This document shows positions 19,122-26,950 of a stretch of DNA of 64,000 bases, piece by piece; the first letter of the stretch is position 1; each line of letters begins with the position of its first letter. The translations under genes were made by a program, and so were the position numbers. The notes below the pieces were generated by a model. The model was not told the origin of the DNA and did not search any database. It saw only the letters and a program-made list of their open reading frames with translations. The DNA is from Novosphingobium sediminicola (GTDB lineage: Bacteria > Pseudomonadota > Alphaproteobacteria > Sphingomonadales > Sphingomonadaceae), in contig NZ_JACIDX010000006.1 of the NCBI RefSeq assembly GCF_014196525.1, forward strand, positions 62,001-126,000, given 5' to 3'.

Positions 19122-19619
19122 TTACGTCAGCGCGTAATAGCGCACATGGTTGCCATCCGGGCGGCGCTCGCCGATGCCGATGAAAATGTGGCGGGTCAGC
19201 CAGTCATGCTTGCCCTTGCTGGTTTCAAAGCTGGGCTGGGCGCGCAGGTAATAGTCGGCGTGCGGCACCGGATCGCCGCCTGCAAAGGCCCATTGGCGCA
19301 GCCGGTCCATCACGCCGGGTTCGCGGCCCCAAAGGAAGCCCTTGTTCTGCATATAGATCAGCGTGCCGTCTTCCTCCTCCAGCATATAGCGGGCGTCGAA
19401 ACAGGCGGTGTCGTCGGGGCGGAACAGCGCATAATCGCCCCCCGAATTGGGCACGGCGCGCCCCTTTAAGCGCGGCCCTTCAAACGTGCCCTCGTCCACA
19501 TAGACCGCGCTGCGCATCCCGCCTGATGGGATGTCGGGCACCATCTGCACACGCGTGAAGCGCAAGGTGCAGGCAAAGGCGAATTCGAGGCGTGGGTTTT
19601 CGAGTGTGGAAAATTCCAT
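19122..19619 (-). CDS. DUF3237 family protein
   Basis: A 165-residue cytoplasmic protein of the DUF3237 (UPF0311) family, with the usual GGMRSAVYVDEGTFEGPRLKG and GRAVPNSGGDYALFRPDD, and ending with a small beta-barrel pattern. The biochemical role of the family is not established, although it recurs next to aromatic-catabolism genes. It is 12 bases after the PQQ dehydrogenase gene and 12 before the CmcJ-like gene, so it is part of the same transcript. Confidence 0.85.
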   Translation of the reverse strand: MEFSTLENPRLEFAFACTLRFTRVQMVPDIPSGGMRSAVYVDEGTFEGPRLKGRAVPNSGGDYALFRPDDTACFDARYMLEEEDGTLIYMQNKGFLWGREPGVMDRLRQWAFAGGDPVPHADYYLRAQPSFETSKGKHDWLTRHIFIGIGERRPDGNHVRYYALT

Positions 19620-19631
19620 GGGGATCGGCCC

Positions 19632-21809
19632 TCAATAATTGGAAAGAATGGTCAGCGCCGGTCCGTCGAGCGGCTTCTTCGCCTTCACCTTGGCCAGTTC
19701 CTCAACGCGGGTCTTGGCCTGCAGGTCGATCAGATAGGCGTGGATCGCATCGGCATCGGCGGGCGTCAGGATGTCATTCCAGCGCGGCATCCCGCCGGGC
19801 ACCAGCAAGCCGTCGAGCAGGATCTGGCGGAAGGCATCATGCGTGCCCGGTTGCATCCGGCGCAGGTCGGGCGTGATCGAGCGGTGGCGGTTGGCGTGGC
19901 AGATCGCGCAATTGGCGAAGAACAGGCCTTGCCCCCGCGCGATGACCTCAGGCGTGACACCCGGCGCCTGCGCAGGCGGGGCGGGCGCCACGGTCAGCGC
20001 GGGCAGGCGGGGCGGGGGCGTCAGTTTGCCCTTGCCCTCCAGCTTGAACACCAGCAGTCGATTGGCATTCACGCGCGTGTAGGCAGCCCCATAGCGCGGC
20101 ACAAAGGGAAAGCCCCCGCCGCCCCAGCCAGCCGCCACGGCGATATATTGGGTATTGCCGATCGTATAGGTCATGGGCGCGGCAAGGATGCTGGTGCCGG
20201 TCTCGATGGTTTTCACGATGCGGCCATTGGCGGCATTGCGCACCACCAGTTGCCCCGCCACATTGCCATGCACCATGATCCCGCTGGCGGTTACCAAGGC
20301 GCCGCTGCGGTCCTGCCAGCCCTTCATGTCGGCGGCCCAGACGGTCTTGCCGGTAATGGGATCGAGCGCGCGCATCTGCGCCGTGCCGGGGTTCTTCACC
20401 GCCTCGGCAAAGGAGGGCAGGGCTTTGACTTGCGCGGCCAGCGGTGGGGGCAGCGTATCGACCGCATCGCCCACATCGGTGGTAAAGATCAGCGCGGCGT
20501 CATTGTTCAACCCCCGCGCCTTCAAAGGCTTCTGCCCCGGCGTCATAAAGATCAGATTGCCGATATCCAGCACCGCGCCATAATAGAGCCCCGTCTTGGG
20601 ACTATAGGCCGCGCCATGCCAGTTGCGCGCGCCCGGCGTGCCGGGAAACACGATCTTGGGCCCGGTGGTATAGTCCGAGCTTTCCGGCGTCAGATTGGGC
20701 CGACCGGTTTTCATGTCCACCCCGCTGGCCCAATTGACCCGCGCAATCGCATTGGCGCGCAGCAATTGGCCAGTCCGCCGGTCTATCACATACATGAACC
20801 CGTTCTTGGGCGCATGGAGGACCACCGGGCGATCCTCGCCATCCAGCTTCACATGGGTCAGCACCATCGGCTGGGTGCTGGTGAAATCCCAATTGTCGCC
20901 GGGCGTTTCCTGATAATGCCATTTCATCGCGCCAGTCTTGGGATCAAGCGCGACCACAGAGCCGATATAGAGATTGTCGCCCCCCGAAGGGCTGCGCTTG
21001 GATGTGGCATAAGGCCCGCCATTGCCGGTGCCGATCAGCACCAGCCCGGTTTCGGGATCATAATTGATCGCATCCCATGGCGCCCCGCCGCCGCCAATGT
21101 CCCAGCGGCTTTTCGGGTCCCATGTTTTCAGCGCGGCGTCGAGTTCGGGGCGCTCCTGCGGACCCAAGGCCGGATCGCGCGGCACGACATGCCAGCGCCA
21201 GCGGATTTTGCCGGTCTTCAGGTCCAGCGCCGTGACATAGCCGCGCACGTCATATTCCGCGCCTGCCATGCCGATGATGACAACATCGCCTGCGACTTCA
21301 GGCGCGCCGGTGGAATTGTCGCCCTTGGCGCGGTTTTCGATAAAGTCGGTCTTCCACGCTACCTTGCCGGTCTTGGCGTCAAGCGCGTACATCCAGCCAT
21401 CGAGCGCAGCGATGAACACCTTGCCATCGGCCACGGCCAGCCCGCGATTGACCATATCGCAGCAGGCGGTGCGGTTGAGCTGCATATCCACCTGCGGCTC
21501 AAACGCCCAGAGCAGGCGCCCGGTGGCGGCGTCATGGGCATAGGCCCGGCCCGCTACGCCCGCGGTATAGAGCACGCCGCCCACCATCACCGGCGTCGCC
21601 TCCATGCCGCGCGTGGTGCCAAGTTCAGCCATCCATGCAAGGCCGAGGCGCGGTGCATTGGCGGGGGTGATTTGCGAAAGGCGGCTGTAATGGGTCTTGC
21701 CCGCATCGCCGCCGGGGTTGGTCCATTGCGCGCCTGCGCCTTCCGGCTGGCCCGCAGCCAGCTGGGTGGCGACGGCGGCGATGGCCAAAGCGCCGATCAG
21801 CCGCTTCAT
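19632..21809 (-). CDS. PQQ-dependent quinohemoprotein alcohol dehydrogenase
   Basis: A 725-residue periplasmic enzyme: signal peptide about 1-20, an eight-bladed PQQ propeller (about 28-590) and a C-terminal cytochrome c domain (CAICH at 634-638, probable axial Met674). Adjacent Cys116-Cys117, Glu185, Asn263 and Asp308 match the disulfide, calcium ligands and catalytic base of quinohemoprotein ethanol dehydrogenase. The residue two after Asp308 is Thr, so the lanthanide-type Asp is absent and calcium is likely. It would oxidise primary alcohols, perhaps benzylic or allylic, and pass electrons to a cytochrome. Its start overlaps the upstream gene by four bases. No PQQ biosynthesis genes are in view. 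Confidence 0.93.
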   Translation of the reverse strand: MKRLIGALAIAAVATQLAAGQPEGAGAQWTNPGGDAGKTHYSRLSQITPANAPRLGLAWMAELGTTRGMEATPVMVGGVLYTAGVAGRAYAHDAATGRLLWAFEPQVDMQLNRTACCDMVNRGLAVADGKVFIAALDGWMYALDAKTGKVAWKTDFIENRAKGDNSTGAPEVAGDVVIIGMAGAEYDVRGYVTALDLKTGKIRWRWHVVPRDPALGPQERPELDAALKTWDPKSRWDIGGGGAPWDAINYDPETGLVLIGTGNGGPYATSKRSPSGGDNLYIGSVVALDPKTGAMKWHYQETPGDNWDFTSTQPMVLTHVKLDGEDRPVVLHAPKNGFMYVIDRRTGQLLRANAIARVNWASGVDMKTGRPNLTPESSDYTTGPKIVFPGTPGARNWHGAAYSPKTGLYYGAVLDIGNLIFMTPGQKPLKARGLNNDAALIFTTDVGDAVDTLPPPLAAQVKALPSFAEAVKNPGTAQMRALDPITGKTVWAADMKGWQDRSGALVTASGIMVHGNVAGQLVVRNAANGRIVKTIETGTSILAAPMTYTIGNTQYIAVAAGWGGGGFPFVPRYGAAYTRVNANRLLVFKLEGKGKLTPPPRLPALTVAPAPPAQAPGVTPEVIARGQGLFFANCAICHANRHRSITPDLRRMQPGTHDAFRQILLDGLLVPGGMPRWNDILTPADADAIHAYLIDLQAKTRVEELAKVKAKKPLDGPALTILSNY

Positions 21810-22672
21810 GGCAGTTCCTCCTGCGGCCAGGGGCTGGGCATGCGATAGGGCACGGTGATGAAATTGGCTTCGATCTGACAGATCATGCCGTGGTCGATCT
21901 TGAACAGTTCGGAGATGTAGAAGGAATGCGGGCGGCGCACCGGGCTGTTGACCCAGCGGCCATCGGTTAATTGATAGCGTTCCAGTTTGCCCGAATGGTC
22001 GATGAAACCGAAGGCCAGCACGAGGCCGCGCTCCTCATCCACCAAGGGGAAGCGGCGGGCGCGCAATTCATCGTCATAGCGGTAATTGCCCATGCGGAAC
22101 TGCTCTTCGCAGCCCAGCGCGGAGACGGGGACGATCTTGGCGAAATCGGGGTTGCGCGTGGTCTGGACGCCATTTTCCACCCGGTTGCAATCGGGGTGAA
22201 AGCGCGTGTGGATCGTGCCGTCGTTCAATTGAAGTGTGTCGAAATAGCCGTTGGGCAGGCGCACCATTTCGGCGCGATCCACCGGGGCCTCGGCATCCGT
22301 TTCAAGGATGGGTTTGGTCCAATAGCGCGGGTTTTCGAATTTGATGCCCGAGTCGCTCTGCCGCACGATGCACATTTCGCATTGCGTGATCTGGCCCGCA
22401 TCATTGACGGCAAGGCGCAGGGTGAAGCCCGATTCCTCAATCGCCTCGATGATCGTGCCGAAATAGCCGACCTGGCCGGTGCGCGTGTCGGCAAAGCGCA
22501 ACTGGTATTCGCCGATGCCCTGAATGGTGTTCCACACGCCATCGCCGGGGTCCAGCATGACGTTGTTTTCGGAAAATTCTGCACCTGGCGCCCAGTCGAC
22601 GGCCTGTGCATCGCGCGCCGCCAAAGCCGCCAGAAACGTGTCGAGCACGCGATAAAGCGCGGTCCGATCCAT
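21806..22672 (-). CDS. NTF2/SnoaL-like protein with DUF8021-like tail, first gene of PQQ-DH operon
   Basis: A 288-residue cytoplasmic protein starting MDRTALYRVLDTFLAALAAR. The first part (about 1-100) has an NTF2-like pattern with MLDPGDGVWNTIQGIGEYQLRF split across the pocket. The C-terminal part (about 200-288, RPHSFYISELFKIDHGMICQ) resembles the DUF8021 proteins found in fungi and bacteria. Function is unknown; a cofactor-free lyase or isomerase is the natural guess. The start at 22672 was preferred to one at 22756. It is divergent from a second NTF2-like gene, with operator-like site P3 between. Confidence 0.7.
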   Translation of the reverse strand: MDRTALYRVLDTFLAALAARDAQAVDWAPGAEFSENNVMLDPGDGVWNTIQGIGEYQLRFADTRTGQVGYFGTIIEAIEESGFTLRLAVNDAGQITQCEMCIVRQSDSGIKFENPRYWTKPILETDAEAPVDRAEMVRLPNGYFDTLQLNDGTIHTRFHPDCNRVENGVQTTRNPDFAKIVPVSALGCEEQFRMGNYRYDDELRARRFPLVDEERGLVLAFGFIDHSGKLERYQLTDGRWVNSPVRRPHSFYISELFKIDHGMICQIEANFITVPYRMPSPWPQEELP

Positions 22673-22750
22673 AACCTCTCCCCGATTTTTGGCGCAAGGG
22701 TGGGTGGGGTATGGTCCCTCGCGCATGGTTGCATCCTGTCTGGCATATGC

Positions 22751-22762
22751 TATCAATTGTTA
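22751..22762. promoter_or_regulatory. Candidate operator P3 between divergent NTF2-like operons
   Basis: TATCAATTGTTA differs at one position from the palindrome core TAACAATTGTTA at 13.07 kb. It is bracketed by GCTAT and ATAGC (22749-22769) and lies about 64 and 79 bases from the two divergent start codons. Confidence 0.55.
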
Positions 22763-22825
22763 CAATAGCCATTGCGCGGCAACACAGGTTCATCGCGCAA
22801 AAACAACAGGCAGGGGAGAGAGGCG

Positions 22826-23215
22826 ATGGCGCGAAATGCGCAGGAAGAGGCGAATCTCGCGCTGGTGATCGAGATGTATCACAAGGTTTTGATCGCGATG
22901 GATTCGTCGGCCGTCGACCAATTTATTGCGCCTGATTATGTGCAGCATTCCTCGCTGGCTGAGCCGGGCGTGGCGGCGCTCAAAAGCTTTCTCGACAAGG
23001 TGCGCGCCGAAAGTCCGGATGCGCGCCAGACCATCCATCGCGCGATGGTCGATGGCGATATGGTGGCGGTGCATGTCCATGTCGAAAGGTTCCCCGGCGA
23101 TCCGGGCCTTGCCGTGGTGGATATTTTCCGTGTGGCGGGCGGCATGATTGCCGAGCATTGGGATGTGTTGCAGGAAGTGCCTGCCCATCCGGTCAACCCG
23201 CTGCCCATGTTCTGA
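22826..23215 (+). CDS. SnoaL/NTF2-like small protein (cytoplasmic)
   Basis: A 129-residue single-domain SnoaL-like protein, with the family pattern FIAPDYVQHSSLAEPGVAAL, VHVHVERFPGDPG and VDIFRVAGGMIAEHWDVLQ. Members without cofactor act as aldol cyclases, isomerases, dehydratases or lyases, or as small-molecule binders. The start MARNAQEE at 22826 has GGGGAGAGAGGCG before it. It is the first gene of a three-gene operon that continues with a secreted relative and an SDR. It does not carry a signal peptide. Confidence 0.85.
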   Translation: MARNAQEEANLALVIEMYHKVLIAMDSSAVDQFIAPDYVQHSSLAEPGVAALKSFLDKVRAESPDARQTIHRAMVDGDMVAVHVHVERFPGDPGLAVVDIFRVAGGMIAEHWDVLQEVPAHPVNPLPMF

Positions 23216-23234
23216 AAAAACAGGAGAGTTTCCG

Positions 23235-23669
23235 ATGCTGTCTCTGGCTGCTTTACTCTTGCTCTCCGCCGCGCCCGCCAAGGCGCCGGTGTGCAAACTG
23301 ACCCCCAAACAGGTCGTCACCCGTTTCATGGATGAATTCTATATCAAGGGCGAGGTGCGCCACGCCTTTGAAACATGGGTTGATCCCACCTATATCCAGC
23401 ACAATCCCTATGCCGCCACCGGGCGCGATGCGGCGATTGCTTTCCTCGAACCCTTTATGAAGGCCAACCCCGGCCATAAGGCGGAAATCAAGCGCATTCT
23501 GGCCGATGGCAATATGGTGATGGTGCATACGCACAGCCGGATGAAGCCGGAGGAGCGCGGATCGGCGGTGGTCGATATTTTCCGCGTGGAGGGGTGCCGC
23601 GTGATGGAGCACTGGGATGTGTTGCAGCCGGTGCCGGAGCAATCGGCCAATTCTAACACGATGTTTTGA
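23235..23669 (+). CDS. Secreted SnoaL/NTF2-like protein
   Basis: A 144-residue relative of the preceding protein (shared VDIFRV, EHWDVLQ-V and an NPYAATGRDAAIAFL box). It has an N-terminal signal peptide (MLSLAALLLLSAAPAKA), so the mature form would be periplasmic. It follows its cytoplasmic relative after 19 bases with AGGAGAG before the ATG. A pair of the same fold in two compartments suggests the pathway acts on both sides of the inner membrane, for instance next to the PQQ dehydrogenase and flavocytochrome. That role is inferred. Confidence 0.83.
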   Translation: MLSLAALLLLSAAPAKAPVCKLTPKQVVTRFMDEFYIKGEVRHAFETWVDPTYIQHNPYAATGRDAAIAFLEPFMKANPGHKAEIKRILADGNMVMVHTHSRMKPEERGSAVVDIFRVEGCRVMEHWDVLQPVPEQSANSNTMF

Positions 23670-23683
23670 CAGGGGCCTGCGCG

Positions 23684-24439
23684 ATGGTGTCGATTTCGGG
23701 TGAATTTGTCGACCGCTGCGTGGTGGTGCTGGGCGGGACGGCGGGGATCGGTCTTGCCGCCGCGCGCCGCTTTCGTGAGGAAGGCGCGAAGCTGGCGGTG
23801 ACCGGGCGAAACATGGATGCGCTGCGCGATGTAGCCGAGGATCTCGACGCCCTGGCCATCCGCAGCGATATCGCCGATCCGCAGCAAAGCGCGGGCGCGA
23901 TGGCCGAAATCGAGGAGACGCTGGGCGGGATCGACGTCTTGTTCGTCAATGCGGGCGTGGGCGGTTTTGCCCCGGTCGAGCAGGTTACCGAGGAATTCTG
24001 GGACCAGATCCATGACGTGAACCTGCGCGGCGCGTTCTTTGCGATTCAGCGCGCCCTGCCGCTGATGCGCGATGGGGGCGGCATTGTCATCACCGGCTCG
24101 ATCGGTTCGCTGGCTGCGGTGCCCGGCAATGTCGTCTATGCCGCCGCCAAGGCGGGGCTGCGGGCAATGGCGCGCATTCTGGCCAAGGAATTGTTGCCCC
24201 GCCGCATCCGCGTCAACATGGTCAGCCCCGGCCCGACCGATACGGAAATCTTCAAACGCGACGCCACGCCCGAAATTATCGCCGAAATGAAGGCAATGAT
24301 GGCAGGAGTGGTGCCAATTGGTCGCATGGGAAGCTCAGAAGAGCTTGCCGAGGCTGTGTTGTTTCTTGCCAGCGCGCGCGCATCGTTTATCAATGGCGTC
24401 GACCTATTCGTCGATGGCGGCTGTATCGAGCTGCGTTGA
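23684..24439 (+). CDS. SDR family NAD(P)-dependent oxidoreductase
   Basis: A 251-residue classical SDR: GGTAGIGLA (about 17-25), VNAGVGGF, catalytic Ser in ITGSIGSLAA, Tyr-Lys in YAAAK, PGPTDT and the C-terminal FINGVDLFVDGG. Such enzymes oxidise or reduce secondary alcohols or ketones. It is third in the operon with two SnoaL-like genes, and the start at 23684 has AGGGG upstream (a TTG at 23666 overlaps the previous gene). A strong terminator follows 20 bases after the stop. The substrate cannot be read from sequence. Confidence 0.88.
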   Translation: MVSISGEFVDRCVVVLGGTAGIGLAAARRFREEGAKLAVTGRNMDALRDVAEDLDALAIRSDIADPQQSAGAMAEIEETLGGIDVLFVNAGVGGFAPVEQVTEEFWDQIHDVNLRGAFFAIQRALPLMRDGGGIVITGSIGSLAAVPGNVVYAAAKAGLRAMARILAKELLPRRIRVNMVSPGPTDTEIFKRDATPEIIAEMKAMMAGVVPIGRMGSSEELAEAVLFLASARASFINGVDLFVDGGCIELR

Positions 24440-24459
24440 CACCCGCTCTGTGAGAGGGG

Positions 24460-24505
24460 AAGGGGGCGTCGCCGTAATCTGGCCGGCGCCCCCTTTCGGG
24501 TTTTT
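24460..24505 (+). terminator. Rho-independent terminator after the SnoaL-SDR operon
   Basis: Stem AAGGGGGCG / CGCCCCCTT (nine pairs) with further inner pairing, followed by TCGGGTTTTT. It sits between the SDR stop and the stop of the convergent aldehyde dehydrogenase gene. Confidence 0.8.
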
Positions 24506-25994
24506 AGAGGCCCGTAGGCATCCCGTCGAGCAGGATGGTTTTCAGTTCCGTATAGCCCAGCAGACCCTCGATCCCGCCTTCGCGGCCAAGGCCCGATTGC
24601 TTGAAGCCGCCAAAGGGCAGGCCGAAATCCATCCGCAGCCCGTTTTGCCCCACCGCGCCCGTGCGCACCGCCCGCGCGATGTGATAGGCCGCGTCGACAT
24701 CCTGCGTCAGCACCGAACCATTCAGGCCGAAGCTGGAAGCATTGGCGATGCGGATCGCGTCGGCCTCATCCTCATACGGGATCAGCGCGAGGACCGGGCC
24801 GAAGATTTCCTCCTGCGCGATGCGGCTGGCATTATCGACATTGGCGAACAGCGTCGGCTCGATGAAATAGCCCTTGGGCAGATGCGCCGGACGAGCGCCG
24901 CCATGCACCAGACGCGCGGTGCGCTTGCCTTCCTCGATATAGCTCTCGATCCGTTCCAACTGCCGCTTCATCGCCACTGGCCCAAGCTGGGTCGTCGGAT
25001 CATCGCTAGGTCCGATCTTCACCTGCGCCATTTCGGCGGCAATCGCGGCGGCCAGTTCGTCATGACGCGCCTTGCTCACCAACACCCGGCTGAGCATTGC
25101 GCAGACCTGTCCGCTCATCATGCAGATGGTTCCGGCAAAGATCTTGGCCGCGACCTCAATCGGGAAATCGTCCAGCACAATCGCCGCCGATTTCCCGCCT
25201 AATTCCAGCGTGCATCGCGCAATCCGCTCGCCGCAGACCTGCGCGATGCGTTTGCCCGCCACGGTCGATCCGGTGAAGCTGACCTTGTCCACGCCCGGAT
25301 TGCAGACCAGATGGTCCGAAGCCTCGCGGTGGCCCGTGACCAGATTGACCACGCCCGCAGGAACGCCTGCCTCCTGCGCCGCCTCGGCAATGATATAGGC
25401 CTCCAGAGGGGTTTCGGGGCTGGGCTTCATAATCACGCAGCACCCGGCGGCCAGCGCATAGGCCACCTTGTTGAGCATGATGCCATAAGGCCCGTTCCAT
25501 GGCGCAATCGCGGCCACCAAGCCCACCGGCTCATAGGCGACAAGGCCCACCGCCGCGCCGACCGTGGGGCGCTTTTCGACCCAGTCGAACCCCTCGGCCA
25601 TGGCGATGATGCCGTCAAACGTGGCGTTCGATCCGCCCTGCATGATGCCGGAAAAGCTGGCGAGGCCGCCCATCTGCATCGACCATGCCCGCGCCGTTTC
25701 GCCCACGCGGGCGTGTAGGATGGCGGACATTTTCTTCATCACCGCCAAACGCTCGCCCGGCTGCATCCGGGGCCATGGCCCATGGTCAAAGGCATGGCGC
25801 GCGGCGGCCACGGCGGCGTCCATATCGGCCTCATCGGCCTCGGCCACGGCGGAGACGACTTTCTCGGTATCGGGGCTGACCTGTTCGATCATCCGGCCCG
25901 AATGGGCGGCCACCCATGCGCCGCCGATGAACAGGCGGTCCTTGTGCGCGATATTGGGTTCAACCGGGGTAATCTGGGGGAAGGGGGCGTTCAT
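24504..25994 (-). CDS. Aldehyde dehydrogenase (NAD(P)-dependent)
   Basis: A 496-residue ALDH with Asn167 (PWNGP), Glu264 (ELGGKS) and the catalytic Cys298 in SGQVCAMLSR; the NAD-binding FTGSTVAGK (about 240-248) is intact. It turns an aldehyde into the acid. It is the last gene of the operon with the carotenoid oxygenase and the QorB-like gene (four-base overlap). The simplest reading is that it oxidises the aromatic aldehyde released by the oxygenase, as vanillin dehydrogenase does; a vanillin-specific assignment is not proven. Confidence 0.9.
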   Translation of the reverse strand: MNAPFPQITPVEPNIAHKDRLFIGGAWVAAHSGRMIEQVSPDTEKVVSAVAEADEADMDAAVAAARHAFDHGPWPRMQPGERLAVMKKMSAILHARVGETARAWSMQMGGLASFSGIMQGGSNATFDGIIAMAEGFDWVEKRPTVGAAVGLVAYEPVGLVAAIAPWNGPYGIMLNKVAYALAAGCCVIMKPSPETPLEAYIIAEAAQEAGVPAGVVNLVTGHREASDHLVCNPGVDKVSFTGSTVAGKRIAQVCGERIARCTLELGGKSAAIVLDDFPIEVAAKIFAGTICMMSGQVCAMLSRVLVSKARHDELAAAIAAEMAQVKIGPSDDPTTQLGPVAMKRQLERIESYIEEGKRTARLVHGGARPAHLPKGYFIEPTLFANVDNASRIAQEEIFGPVLALIPYEDEADAIRIANASSFGLNGSVLTQDVDAAYHIARAVRTGAVGQNGLRMDFGLPFGGFKQSGLGREGGIEGLLGYTELKTILLDGMPTGL

Positions 25995-26947
25995 TTCGCA
26001 TGTTCCATCGGTTTGGCCGCCGCGCGCAGCATATCCACATGCGCCTCGATCAAGGTGCGCACGCTGCGGGCCGGGCGGCCGGTGAGTTTTTCGACATCAT
26101 CGCTGCAAATCGCGAGGAAGCCCTCGCGGATTGCGGCGCCGAAGGTGACCATGTCGTCGCTGTTCCACGGAATGCCGTTGATGCTTTGATCGTCGACGGG
26201 GCGGCGCGGGATGCCCATCGCGTCAAAGATCGCATATTGCGCCTCGTCCGAAACGGGCGTGTAGGTCAGCGGCACGCCGGTGATCTGCGAGAGGATCGCC
26301 GTCACTTCGGCAAATGTCTGCAACTCCGGTCCGGTGATGTTATAGATCCGGCCCGCATGGTCGCGTGATCCGGCGGCAATGTCGCACAGCACCGCCACCG
26401 CGCTGGCCACGCAATCCTCGCGCCAGACCATGGCCTCGCGCCCGTCGCCCGCGTTCGAGATCCATTGGCCGCTGCTCATCACGCCGGGTCCTGCCATCAC
26501 GATCATCGCATCGGCATAATGCGCATCGCGCAGCATGGTCCAATCCATGCCGCTTTCGCGGATCAGGCGCTCGGTTTCGATATGGTCGTGACGCACTTCG
26601 GCGGGGTTGGCCGGATCGTCGATGCCGATGAAGCTGGTGTAGAGGATATGGCGAACCCTCTGCGCGGCGGCGGCGTCAATCGCGGCCTTGTGCTGCGCCA
26701 CGCGCGCGCCCACTCGCGTGCCGGAAATCAGCAGTATGGTGTCCGCCCCCGCCACCGCATCGCCCAGCGTTTCGGGCCGGTCGAAATCGCCATAGCGGAT
26801 GGCGCAGCCCTGCGCCTCGCGCTCGGCCAGTTTGGCGGGGGTGCGCGAGATCAGCACCAGCCGATCCCCCAGACCCGCCGCGATCAGCCGGTCGGTGACG
26901 CCGCGACCATATTGGCCGCTGGCGCCGGTTATCACGATCTTGCCCAT
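25991..26947 (-). CDS. NmrA/QorB-like NAD(P)H-binding oxidoreductase
   Basis: A 318-residue atypical SDR with the N-terminal TGASGQYGRGV cofactor loop, LISRTPAKL, TILLISGTRVGARV and the RHDHIETERLI stretch; this recalls QorB, the NADPH quinone oxidoreductase type 2. It may reduce quinones or quinone methides formed from phenols, which would suit a phenol-oxidising pathway. It lies three bases after the carotenoid oxygenase gene and overlaps the aldehyde dehydrogenase by four bases. Alternatives are a redox sensor of NmrA type or an ether reductase. Confidence 0.82.
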   Translation of the reverse strand: MGKIVITGASGQYGRGVTDRLIAAGLGDRLVLISRTPAKLAEREAQGCAIRYGDFDRPETLGDAVAGADTILLISGTRVGARVAQHKAAIDAAAAQRVRHILYTSFIGIDDPANPAEVRHDHIETERLIRESGMDWTMLRDAHYADAMIVMAGPGVMSSGQWISNAGDGREAMVWREDCVASAVAVLCDIAAGSRDHAGRIYNITGPELQTFAEVTAILSQITGVPLTYTPVSDEAQYAIFDAMGIPRRPVDDQSINGIPWNSDDMVTFGAAIREGFLAICSDDVEKLTGRPARSVRTLIEAHVDMLRAAAKPMEHAK

Positions 26948-26950
26948 GGC

